Counted from the stretch's first letter, positions 1-7,123 are shown. The stretch: DNA of 16,251 nt from CAISGS01 sp044376615 (GCA_044376615.1 JBILKO010000050.1:1-16251); one strand, 5' to 3'. A program made the numbers and translations. Notes: a model not told the origin generated them from the sequence alone.

Positions 1-1149
1 CGTCTTTTGGCTGGCCGACAGGAGCGGATTGTCGCAATTGATCGTAGAGGTGTTGCCAAAATCGCCGGATGGCGCGATTTGAGCAACCGTCGAATAATCC
101 GCAAACATCAGCTGGGTAAAGATCTCAGCGTGCTTGTTGATCTCATACTGACCAAAAGCACCAAGCGTATAGCGCTCGTCAGGGCGTTGATAATAGTTCA
201 GAGGTCCAAAATTATACTGGTCGCGCGAACCCACAAATGGAATGAATTCACCAGTGGTCTTGTCGAGCGTATAGTTGAAGGTGTCAAAATTCGTAAACCG
301 GCCTGGATAGGAGGTCGAGGAACCGCCGCAGGTAAAGGCGCCGGCAGCCGTTTCACCACCCAAGGTACAGGCCGAATAATCGCGATTGGCCTGCAAAACC
401 TTGTCATTATTCCGATAGGTCGCATAGGCGGTGATGTTGCCCTTACGGTCCGGCGAAGACAGGCCCATCATCAGGGTGATGTCCTTACCATAGCCATCCG
501 TTACATTATCGGAAGGAATTTGAAACTGTGCTGGATTAGTCTTTGCGCGGCCAGCGATCACATTGCGCAGGTCACCAATGCCATCATACTGGTTATTGTG
601 CTGATAGAAGCTGTACTGGGCGTCAACCCGAATACCCTCGAAATTCTTCTTCATCACGAAATTGACAACACCGGCCAGGGCGTCCGAGCCGTAAACAGCC
701 GAAGAACCACCGGTCAGGATATCGACCCGGTCAATCAGGCCACCAGGGATTTGATTGATGTCAGCGGCAGAGTCACCAGGCGAACCATAGCCCATCCGAC
801 GGCCGTCAATCAGCACCAGGGTACGAACCGAACCAAGATTGCGCAGGGCGATCGTCGCCGTACCCGAAGCGCCGTTCGAGACGGTCGCGTTCTGAGCCGC
901 AAAGGCCTGTGGCAATTGGTTGACCAGGTCTTCGACCCGGGTCACGCCGGCAACCGTCAAATCCTAAGCCGAAATCTGGGTCACCGGGCTGGTGATTTGT
1001 AGATTGGTCTGCGGGATCCGCGAGCCTGTAACAATGATTTCTTCGACATCACCCTTAGCGTCTTGAGCCAAGGCTGGAAGAGCTGCAAAAGCGGCCCCGC
1101 AAATGATCGTCGTCGCCAAGAGGCGGTTGCGCATGGAACGGTTTGTCAA
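1..1149 (-). pseudogene. TonB-dependent outer-membrane receptor, N-terminal part, interrupted by an in-frame TAG and running off the window
   Basis: This is an outer-membrane receptor that would take up a large or scarce nutrient using TonB energy; the ligand is unknown. The first 61 codons encode a signal peptide (hydrophobic core LLATTIICGAAFAALPALA, likely cleaved before QD) and a TonB-box-like EEIIVTGSRIP. A TAG at 964-966 then stops the frame. The same frame continues open for 321 codons to the window edge and encodes a clear plug domain: TRVEDLVNQLPQAF, LRNLGSVRTLVLIDGRRM and GGSSAVYGSDALAGVVNF, then early barrel sequence. Homologues usually carry a residue such as Glu at the stop position, so GAG to TAG is a one-base change. 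The start is taken as TTG at 1149 because GGGGGAG lies 7 nt upstream; an ATG at 1134 has no well-spaced site. Family proteins are usually 800-1000 aa, so most of the barrel is outside. It may be a recent pseudogene or a sequence error. Confidence 0.85.
964..966 (-). other. In-frame amber codon inside the TonB receptor
   Basis: The plus strand reads cta here, giving TAG on the coding strand between ...VTQISA and DLTVAGVTRVEDL. Frame and homology are unbroken on both sides. TAG also ends six other genes in this window, so it acts as an ordinary stop in this genome. Confidence 0.9.
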
Positions 1150-1411
1150 GTGAGTACTCCCCCAGTCACTGTTACGATTAACTATGACTATCGTTAAAAG
1201 GTGAACCCGGACTCCTGTCCAGAATTGCGCCTAATTTCAGCCATTGTTCATCAGAGTCAATTTGGCTGTCCATGAAACGGCGGAAACGGGTCTCAAATGT
1301 TACAAAACCGCAACACTTTAGGCACCATTCGTTAACATGCGGGCAAATCAGTTAACCATGAGGGGTTAACGCGGCAAGGCATGCCCCATTAACCCCTTGA
1401 TTTGAAGGCCG
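1150..1411. promoter_or_regulatory. Upstream region of the TonB receptor, 3' of the LLM gene
   Basis: This 262-bp region holds no gene. It should carry the minus-strand promoter of the receptor. The best -35-like hexamer is TTGACT at 1260-1255, but no convincing -10 follows at normal spacing. Two GANTC sites (1210-1214 and 1254-1258) lie 45 bp apart. A gapped inverted repeat ACGAT-N11-ATCGT spans 1174-1194, close to the start codon, and could be an operator. GTTAAC occurs three times at 1331, 1351 and 1365. The call as a promoter region is inferred from position. Confidence 0.45.
1361..1397 (-). terminator. Stem-loop just downstream of the LLM gene
   Basis: AGGGGTTAA (1361-1369) and TTAACCCCT (1389-1397) form perfect 9-bp arms. 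The spacer can add an inner GGCA/TGCC pairing. The stem begins 14 nt after the LLM stop codon. It has no U tract on the minus strand, so it is at best a non-canonical terminator or an RNA-end stabiliser. It could also be a palindromic binding site. Confidence 0.4.
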
Positions 1412-2632
1412 CTATTCCGCTGCGGGCTTGGCCGACGCTGCAGCAGCCATATTGGCCAGGATTTCGGGTGAGATGTTCTCGGTCCCCTTTTCCTGAATGT
1501 GCTGGGCCAGACGCGTGCCAACCGCCATCATCGCCTCGCCCATAAAGACTTCGCGATTGGCCTTGGCCCAGTCAATTGAGGCCTGGCGATTAGTGTTCAG
1601 GTCTTGGAACCTCGGAAAGACATAACGGGCCATCAACTCATAAGAGCGCTTGGTCTGTTCGAAATCAGCCCAATTATGCGCCAGCTGCAAAAAGGCACCA
1701 AAGCCGCCCGACTGTTGTTGCAGGCGCTCAATCTGAGCAATCGCATCATCGGGTGTGCCGATTACAGCCATGCCAGACGCGATCATGGCATCGACCGGAT
1801 CGGAGCCATCATCTGGGGCCAGCGGCAGGGCCGCCACCTCTCGGAAATAATACAGCCACTTTTCCAGGCCATAGCGGACATTGGCGCGCGCCTTTTCGCG
1901 GGTCTCGGCAATATGAACCGGCCCGACCAGGCGCCAGGCGGCCCGGTCCATGGTCTGGCCACTGGATGCGGCCATGTCTTCAGCAATCGCCCAGTTGGAG
2001 CTTAAAGCATTAAAGCCGCCGGCAGAGGTGGCGCCAATCGATAGGAGGCCCAGCCCGTGCTTGCCTGCGGCCCGCGCCCCGGTCGGTGAGACCTGGCTGG
2101 CGACGGCCATTTCCACGCTGGGGCGGCTATAGGGCGTCATTTGAAGCCGCGCCTCATTCAGCTCAAACCAGTCAGACTTGTGAGTGACGGTCTCACCGCG
2201 CAGAAGCGGGACCAGAACGTCCAAAGCCTCATCCATCCGGTCGCGCTGACGCGACACGGGGATGCCCATCATAAAGGCATCGGACGGCAAGGCCCCCGGC
2301 CCAACCCCGAACATGACCCGGCCACGGGTAATGTGATCAAGCTGATTGATCCGGTCGGCCAGCATAAGCGGATGGTGATAGGGCAGCGAGGCCACGCCCG
2401 TGCCCAGGCGGATATTGCGTGTCCGCTCTGCCACCGTGGCGATGAATAGTTCCGGGCTGGCGATCAGCTCATAACCGGCGCTGTGATGCTCGCCGATCCA
2501 GGCCTCGTCATAGCCAAGCTTGTCCATCCATTGGACCAGCTCCAGGTCGCGCTCGAGCGCTAGGGTCGGGTTCTCATCTAGGGCGTGGAAGGGGGCGATA
2601 AATGCGCCAAAACGCAGCTTTGTACCAACCAT
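1412..2632 (-). CDS. LLM-class flavin-dependent oxidoreductase (luciferase-like monooxygenase)
   Basis: This is a single-domain TIM-barrel monooxygenase of the bacterial luciferase family (406 aa). Such enzymes use reduced FMN and O2 to oxidise substrates such as alkanals, alkanes, sulfonates or terpenes. Recognisable segments are the N-terminal strand LRFGAFIAPFHALDENP, GYDEAWIGEHH near residues 40-50, RLGTGVASLPYHHPLMLADRINQLDHITRGRVMFGVGPGALPSDAFMMG, and the later GLGLLSIGATS. It resembles the group annotated as limonene 1,2-monooxygenase-like, but the substrate cannot be read from the sequence. The ATG at 2632 is chosen because AGGAA sits 7 nt upstream and homology begins there; the frame stays open 64 codons further upstream without family similarity. 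The gene is divergent from the thiolase. It needs a flavin reductase, and none is in the window. Confidence 0.9.
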   Translation of the reverse strand: MVGTKLRFGAFIAPFHALDENPTLALERDLELVQWMDKLGYDEAWIGEHHSAGYELIASPELFIATVAERTRNIRLGTGVASLPYHHPLMLADRINQLDHITRGRVMFGVGPGALPSDAFMMGIPVSRQRDRMDEALDVLVPLLRGETVTHKSDWFELNEARLQMTPYSRPSVEMAVASQVSPTGARAAGKHGLGLLSIGATSAGGFNALSSNWAIAEDMAASSGQTMDRAAWRLVGPVHIAETREKARANVRYGLEKWLYYFREVAALPLAPDDGSDPVDAMIASGMAVIGTPDDAIAQIERLQQQSGGFGAFLQLAHNWADFEQTKRSYELMARYVFPRFQDLNTNRQASIDWAKANREVFMGEAMMAVGTRLAQHIQEKGTENISPEILANMAAAASAKPAAE

Positions 2633-2863
2633 TGTCGGGTTCCTGTTATTTCCTGCCACCGTCTTGGAGATTTTTAACCGGGGGCTGACGGATGACCCCA
2701 GGTTTTTAGCAATTTTGTGCCCCGCCATGCGCCAATTGACGCTAGGACAGGCGCGCGATCGTGACTTTACATAATAAATATAACGCGTTCTGTTTGGCGA
2801 CCGATAATAACCGTGGCCGCGCATTTATGTCGCTGTTGGCTCCACTGAATGAGGATTATGACC
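2633..2863. promoter_or_regulatory. Divergent intergenic region between the LLM and thiolase genes
   Basis: This 231-bp region separates two divergent starts and must hold both promoters unless they are transcribed from further away. A strongly AT-rich patch at about 2766-2784 (tttacataataaatataac) contrasts with the GC-rich surroundings and is the most promoter-like segment. It offers TATAAC on the plus strand and TATATT on the minus strand, but no clean -35 partner. I see no certain operator. Confidence 0.4.
2676..2704 (-). other. Hairpin in the LLM leader
   Basis: AACCGGGG (2676-2683) can pair with CCCC-A-GGTT (2696-2704), an 8-bp stem with one bulged A. It lies about 45-70 nt upstream of the LLM start codon, in the probable 5' leader. 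On the plus strand a short T run follows, but no plus-strand gene needs a terminator here. Its function is unknown. Confidence 0.3.
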
Positions 2864-4037
2864 ATGGCCCCGGCCTATATTGTTGCTGCTGCTCGCACCG
2901 CTGGAGGCCGCAAGGGCGGCCGCGTGTCCGGCTGGCACCCCCGCTGATCTGGCAGGCACCGTGCTGGATGCCCTGATCGCCCGCACCGGCATGGACCCGG
3001 CCCTGGTCGAGGATGTGATCATGGGCTGTGTTGGCCAGGCCGGCGAACAGGCCACCAATATTGCCCGCAATGCGGTCCTGTCCTCTAGCCTGCCCGAAAG
3101 CGTGCCCGCCACTTCGGTTGATCGCCAGTGCGGCTCGTCGCAACAGGCCCTGCATTTCGCCGCCCAGGCCGTTATGTCGGGTTCAATGGATGTCGTGATC
3201 GCCGCGGGCGTTGAGAGCATGAGCCGCGTGCCCATGGGCATGCCGACCATCCTGCCCTTCAAGAATGGGTTTGGCATCTATAAGAGCCCGCGCATGGAAG
3301 AGCGCTATCCGGGCATTCAGTTTAGCCAATTTGTCGGCGCCGAAATGGTCGCCAAGAAATATGGCCTCGATAAGGACCAGATGGACACGTTCGGCTATGC
3401 CAGCCACCAAAAGGCCATTGCCGCAACCAAGTCCGGCGCCTTCAAGGACGAGATTGTCCCGATCGAAATCACCCTGGCCGATGGGTCCAAGGAAATGCAC
3501 ACGGTCGATGAAGGCATTCGTTTCGATGCCAGCCTGGATGGCATGCGCGGCGTTAAGCTGTTGCAAGAGGGCGGCACCCTGACCGCCGCCACCTCAAGCC
3601 AGATCTGCGACGGGGCTTCAGGCGTTCTAGTCGTCAATGAGGCCGGCCTAAAGGCCGTAGGCGTCGAACCCCTGGCCCGCATTCATCACATGACCGTCAT
3701 AGGCGGCGATCCGGTCATCATGCTGGAAGCCCCCATTCCAGCCACCAAACGCGCCTTGAAGAAGGCTGGCATGTCGATCAATGACATCGACCTCTACGAA
3801 GTAAACGAAGCCTTTGCCTCGGTCCCGACCGCATGGTTGAAAGAGCTGGACGCGGATCCTGCACGCCTGAACGTCAATGGCGGTGCGATTGCCCTGGGCC
3901 ACCCCCTGGGCGGCTCGGGCACGAAGCTGATGAGCACCCTGGTCTATGCCCTGCGCAATTCGGGCAAGCGCTATGGCTTGCAAACCATGTGCGAAGGCGG
4001 CGGCCTGGCCAATGTGACCATTATCGAGCGGCTCTAG
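2864..4037 (+). pseudogene. Thiolase (acetyl-CoA C-acyltransferase) with a one-base insertion near the 5' end
   Basis: Thiolases cleave 3-ketoacyl-CoA with CoA, or condense two acyl-CoAs. The gene starts at ATG 2864 with GAGGA 8 nt upstream and reads MAPAYIVAAARTAGG...SGWHP. It then meets TGA at 2945 because a run of five C (2938-2942) has one base too many. Removing one C joins SGWHP to ADLAGTVLDALIARTG and gives a normal 390-aa protein. In that reconstruction all catalytic residues are present: Cys89 (DRQCGSS), His346 (GHPLGGSG), Cys376 (MCEGGG), and the NEAFA motif. A start further in, near 2880, would give a spurious leucine- and alanine-rich N-terminus and lose the first strand, so it is not the native start. 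Either the gene is recently inactivated, or the base is a homopolymer error. A strong terminator follows. Confidence 0.88.
2938..2942 (+). other. C5 run carrying the thiolase frameshift
   Basis: Five consecutive C separate the frame encoding MAPAYIVAAARTAGG...WHP from the frame encoding ADLAGTVLDA. Four C would restore H-P-A-D-L, the usual family sequence at this point. The zero-frame stop TGA lies at 2945-2947. Confidence 0.85.
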
Positions 4038-4061
4038 GCTAGGTAAATGGTCAGCAAAACG

Positions 4062-4091
4062 GGGGGCGGCTCTGTGGCCGTCCCCTTTTTT
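4062..4091 (+). terminator. Rho-independent terminator after the thiolase
   Basis: GGGGGCGGC (4062-4070) pairs with GCCGTCCCC (4077-4085) through one G-U pair, with loop TCTGTG and then six T (4086-4091). It ends only 26 nt before the AtuA start codon. It therefore either separates the two genes or attenuates readthrough into AtuA. Confidence 0.85.
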
Positions 4092-4117
4092 GACCCTTAG
4101 TATCAAGGACGCACGGC

Positions 4118-5920
4118 ATGAGCGGCAAAATCATCAAGATCGGCGGCGCAGGCGGTTTTCTCGGCGATAGCTCGGTGGCCGCACCGCAACTGATCGCCTC
4201 GGGCGTCCTTGACTATCTGATCCTGGATTATCTGGCCGAGGCCACCATGCCCATGCTGGCCATGGGGCAGAAGGCCAGGCCCGACGCCGGCTATGCCCGC
4301 GATTTTACCGAATGGGTCTGGAAAGATAATCTCAGCGAGTTAAAGGCCCAGGGCATCAAGGTCGTGACCAATGCTGGCGGCCTCAATCCCAGGGCCTGCC
4401 GCGACCGCATGCAGGCCTTGGCGGCGGAGGCGGGCCTCAGCTTTAAGATCGCGATTGTCGAGGGTGATGACCTACGCGGCGATCTGGGCCGCCTGGAAGG
4501 CCTGACCGAAATGACTAGCGGCGCGGCCTTTCCTGACGCCGATAGCGTGGTGAATGCCAATGTCTATTTCGGGGCTGACCCCATCGTTGCAGCGCTCGCG
4601 GCTGGCGCTGATGTCGTCATAACCGGACGCGTGGTGGATTCAGCCCTGGTACTCGGTCCCCTGATCCATGAATTTGGCTGGCAGGCCAGCGATCATGACC
4701 AGCTAGCGGCGGCCTCGCTCGCCGGGCACGTGATTGAGTGTGGAGCCCAGGCCACGGGCGGCCTGTTTACCGACTGGGACAGCGTGCCAGACTGGGCCCA
4801 TATTGGCTATCCGATCATTGAATGCGCGGCGGACGGCAGTTTTGTCGTGACCAAACCCGAAAACACTGGCGGCCTGGTTACCCCAGCCACAGTCGGCGAG
4901 CAGATCCTTTATGAGGTCGGCGATCCCCAGGCCTATATGTTGCCCGATGTGATCTGTGACCTGTCGCAGGTCCAGCTCGAACAGGTGGGTGAAAACCGGG
5001 TCCGGGTGACGGGCACCAAGGGCTATGCCCCCAGCGGCTCCTATAAGGTCTCGGTTACGCATGCCGATGGCTGGCGCTGCCTGGCCATTATGCCGGTTGT
5101 TGGCCGCGACGCCGCCCGCAAGGCCCAGCGCCAGGCCGAAGCCGTGATCGAGCGGGTCGAGGAGATGCTGCGCGCCCGCAACCTGCCGCCCTTTCGCGCC
5201 AAGCGCATTGAGGCCCTAGGCTCCGAGGCCACCTATGGTGCCCAGGCCCGTGCCCAGGATGCGCGCGAAGTGATCTGCAAGATCGGGGTTGAGCATGATG
5301 ACCCCGATGCTATGGCCGTCTTCATGCGCGAGATCGACAGCCCGACCACCTCCATGTCACCCGGCTCGACCGGCTGGTTTGCGGGCCGTCCGACCATATC
5401 GCCCGTGATCCGGGTCTATTCCTGCCTCATCGACCGCGCTGCTGCGACCCCCACAGTCGATTTCGAAGGCCGGTCCTGGCCGGTTGCTGTGATACCGCCG
5501 ACCAAACCCTTCCACCATGATCAGCTCGTGCGACCCGTGGTCGAAGGGGAATCGGACACGAACGAGCCCATGGTCACGGTGGACCTGATCGATATTGCCT
5601 GGGGCCGGTCTGGCGATAAGGGCGATTCCTTCAATATTGGCATCATTGCCCGCAGGCCCGACTATCTGCCCTATATCCGCAAGGCCCTGACCCCCGCCGC
5701 CGTTCAGGCTTTTCTGGCCCACGAATTTGAAGGTGCGGAGCGGCCCAGCGTTAGTCGCTTTGACCTGCCCGGCATGGGTGCGGTCAATTTCCTCTGCATG
5801 GGCAGCCTAGGCGGCGGCCAATTGGCGACCTTGCGCCTCGATGCCCTAGCCAAGGGCAAGGCCCAGCAATTGCTGGAGTTTCCGGTGCCGATCCGGGCAC
5901 GCTTATGGGCGGCGCATTAG
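4118..5920 (+). CDS. AtuA / DUF1446 family protein (acyclic terpene utilisation AtuA-like)
   Basis: This 600-aa protein matches the AtuA (DUF1446) family by its glycine-rich start KIIKIGGAGGFLGDSS, then LDYLILDYLAEATM, VVTNAGGLNPRAC, FGADPIVAALAAGADVVITGRVVDSALVLGP and SYKVSVTHADGWR. The C-terminal part from about residue 490 (IAWGRSGDKGDSFNIGIIARRP...) is the small C-terminal domain that follows in longer members. AtuA belongs to the acyclic terpene (citronellol/geraniol) catabolic cluster of Pseudomonas, but its biochemical activity is not well defined, and many relatives sit next to acyl-CoA enzymes. The protein is probably cytoplasmic; I see no signal or membrane segment. The ATG at 4118 has AGGA 8 nt upstream. 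The stop overlaps the convergent LacI stop by 4 bp on average-composition DNA. A role with the thiolase and LLM genes is inferred. Confidence 0.88.
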   Translation: MSGKIIKIGGAGGFLGDSSVAAPQLIASGVLDYLILDYLAEATMPMLAMGQKARPDAGYARDFTEWVWKDNLSELKAQGIKVVTNAGGLNPRACRDRMQALAAEAGLSFKIAIVEGDDLRGDLGRLEGLTEMTSGAAFPDADSVVNANVYFGADPIVAALAAGADVVITGRVVDSALVLGPLIHEFGWQASDHDQLAAASLAGHVIECGAQATGGLFTDWDSVPDWAHIGYPIIECAADGSFVVTKPENTGGLVTPATVGEQILYEVGDPQAYMLPDVICDLSQVQLEQVGENRVRVTGTKGYAPSGSYKVSVTHADGWRCLAIMPVVGRDAARKAQRQAEAVIERVEEMLRARNLPPFRAKRIEALGSEATYGAQARAQDAREVICKIGVEHDDPDAMAVFMREIDSPTTSMSPGSTGWFAGRPTISPVIRVYSCLIDRAAATPTVDFEGRSWPVAVIPPTKPFHHDQLVRPVVEGESDTNEPMVTVDLIDIAWGRSGDKGDSFNIGIIARRPDYLPYIRKALTPAAVQAFLAHEFEGAERPSVSRFDLPGMGAVNFLCMGSLGGGQLATLRLDALAKGKAQQLLEFPVPIRARLWAAH

Positions 5921-7011
5921 GCCCTAACCGGCCCGCTCGACTGCCGCAGGATGATCTCAAAATCGAGCATGCGCGATAGGGGCAGGCCTGCCTCAAGGGC
6001 AGCTTTCGCCTCGCCGCTGATTAAGAGCTCTGCCGCCGCCGCGGCCATTTCGGCAATCGGCTGGCGAACCGTGGTCAATTGCGGCCAGACCACCTTGGCA
6101 GCCGGATTATCGTCAAAGCCGACGACGGAAAGATCCGAAGGGATGCTTAAGCCCAGCCGAGCCGCGACCGACATGACGCCGAGGGCCATATCGTCACTAG
6201 CGGCAAACACGGCCGTCGGCCGCGCGGCCTGCGCCAGCAGGGATTCAGCGGCGCTAAAGCCCGATTGAAAGGTGAAATAGCCTTGCCGCACCAGGTCGGG
6301 GTCCACGGCGCAGCCTTGATCGGCCATGGCGGCAGCAAACCCGTCATAGCGCCGGGGTGACACGCCATGCTCAGGGTGCCCCCGCACAAAGCCAATCTGT
6401 CTATGCCCCAGACCCAGCAGATACACGGTCATGTCATAGGCGGCGCGATAATCGTCCATATAGACGCTTGGCCCATGATCGCGCTCGCGCTCGGGCGAGA
6501 CCCGCACATAGGGAGTCTTGCTGGCATCGAGCATGGCCAGAACCGCCGCATGGTCGGAAACCGGCGGGGTCAGGATTACCCCGTCAACCCGAACATTATA
6601 GATCATAGGTTCGAGCACCGAGGCCGGATCGGTGCCCTGGTCGTCAAAGGGCTCGACCAAAAGGTGATAGCCGCTTTCCCGGCACCGGCCCATGGCCCCG
6701 ATCTGGGCGTCGCTGACATAGGCCGGATTGGGATTATCAAAGCAAAGCCCAATCAGAAACGACCGCGAGCCCGCCAGGCTGCGCGCCGACAGATTGGGGC
6801 GATAGCCAAGGCCTGCGACCACGGCCTTGACCCGCTCACGCGTATCGGGCCGCACATTGGCCTCATTATTGAGGACCCGCGACACGGTCTTGATCGAGAC
6901 CCCAGCCTTTTCAGCCACGTCATGAATTGTAATTGCCGTGATGGACGTGGCCCGTCCTCCCAGGATCAGGGTGGGTTTTGGTTCGGTCAAAGGCTTAGAC
7001 CATTCGGCCAT
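5917..7011 (-). CDS. LacI-family transcriptional regulator
   Basis: It has an N-terminal LacI helix-turn-helix (ITIHDVAEKAGVSIKTVSRVLNNEANVRPDTRERV, about residues 27-61), the hinge helix LGYRPNLSARSLAG, and a periplasmic-binding-protein-like sensor domain ending with AASDDMALGVMSVAARLG and VVGFDDNPAAKVVWPQLTTVRQP. Such proteins usually repress and respond to a sugar or metabolite; the ligand is unknown here. The only ATG is at 7011. It leaves 26 residues before the domain, where family members normally have a few, and it lacks a ribosome site. By contrast GGGAGGA lies 6 nt before an ACG at 6948 that would give a normal N-terminus. The start is therefore doubtful. The gene is divergent from the ABC importer and convergent with AtuA, so it could regulate the importer, itself, or neither. 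Confidence 0.88.
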   Translation of the reverse strand: MAEWSKPLTEPKPTLILGGRATSITAITIHDVAEKAGVSIKTVSRVLNNEANVRPDTRERVKAVVAGLGYRPNLSARSLAGSRSFLIGLCFDNPNPAYVSDAQIGAMGRCRESGYHLLVEPFDDQGTDPASVLEPMIYNVRVDGVILTPPVSDHAAVLAMLDASKTPYVRVSPERERDHGPSVYMDDYRAAYDMTVYLLGLGHRQIGFVRGHPEHGVSPRRYDGFAAAMADQGCAVDPDLVRQGYFTFQSGFSAAESLLAQAARPTAVFAASDDMALGVMSVAARLGLSIPSDLSVVGFDDNPAAKVVWPQLTTVRQPIAEMAAAAAELLISGEAKAALEAGLPLSRMLDFEIILRQSSGPVRA

Positions 7012-7034
7012 GAAAAGTAAATCTTGAGCCCAGG

Positions 7035-7048
7035 CAAAGCTGGCTTTG
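7035..7048. promoter_or_regulatory. Inverted repeat between the LacI and ABC-importer genes, candidate operator
   Basis: CAAAGC-TG-GCTTTG is a 6-bp perfect inverted repeat with a 2-bp centre. It lies 24 bp upstream of the LacI ATG and just upstream of the importer's predicted -35. AAAGC/GCTTT half-sites loosely resemble LacI-family operators, but the centre lacks the usual CG. It is a candidate for autoregulation. Confidence 0.3.
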
Positions 7049-7061
7049 GACCCGCCTGCGC

Positions 7062-7090
7062 TTTACCCGCCCTCGCTAGGCTCCTATAGC
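7062..7090 (+). promoter_or_regulatory. Predicted sigma-70-like promoter of the ABC importer
   Basis: TTTACC (7062-7067) and TATAGC (7085-7090) are spaced by 17 bp and match the housekeeping consensus at four of six positions each. Transcription would start near 7097, giving a leader of about 27 nt before the ATG at 7124. Confidence 0.35.
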
Positions 7091-7123
7091 AGGGCGATTG
7101 CCAAGGCGGCGAGGAGACAGGTC

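Noticed and set aside
964..966. Pyrrolysine or reassigned TAG to explain the receptor stop
   Set aside because: TAG ends the LLM, thiolase, AtuA, SDR, DUF983 and coxIII genes, so it is an ordinary stop here.
7..1002. A 331-codon plus-strand open frame opposite the TonB receptor
   Set aside because: It is the antisense shadow of the receptor; the minus-strand frame encodes clear plug-domain motifs and this one has no recognisable domain.
1331..1370. CtrA binding site
   Set aside because: TTAA words are spaced 10 or 16 bp apart here, not by the 7 bp of CtrA boxes.
2633..2824. 64-codon upstream extension of the LLM protein
   Set aside because: It lacks family similarity, and a well-spaced ribosome site marks the ATG at 2632.
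2880..2942. Thiolase start near 2880 giving an N-terminus rich in Leu and Ala (signal-peptide-like)
   Set aside because: It is out of frame with the true N-terminus MAPAYIVAAARTAGG and arises only from the extra C; thiolases of this type are cytoplasmic.
2936..2947. Programmed +1 frameshifting at the thiolase C run
   Set aside because: A stop follows two codons later, but there is no known slippery site or stimulatory element and no family precedent; mutation or error is simpler.
7012..7123. Cobalamin riboswitch before the ABC importer
   Set aside because: The gap is too short for a full element and I see no B12-box-like sequence.
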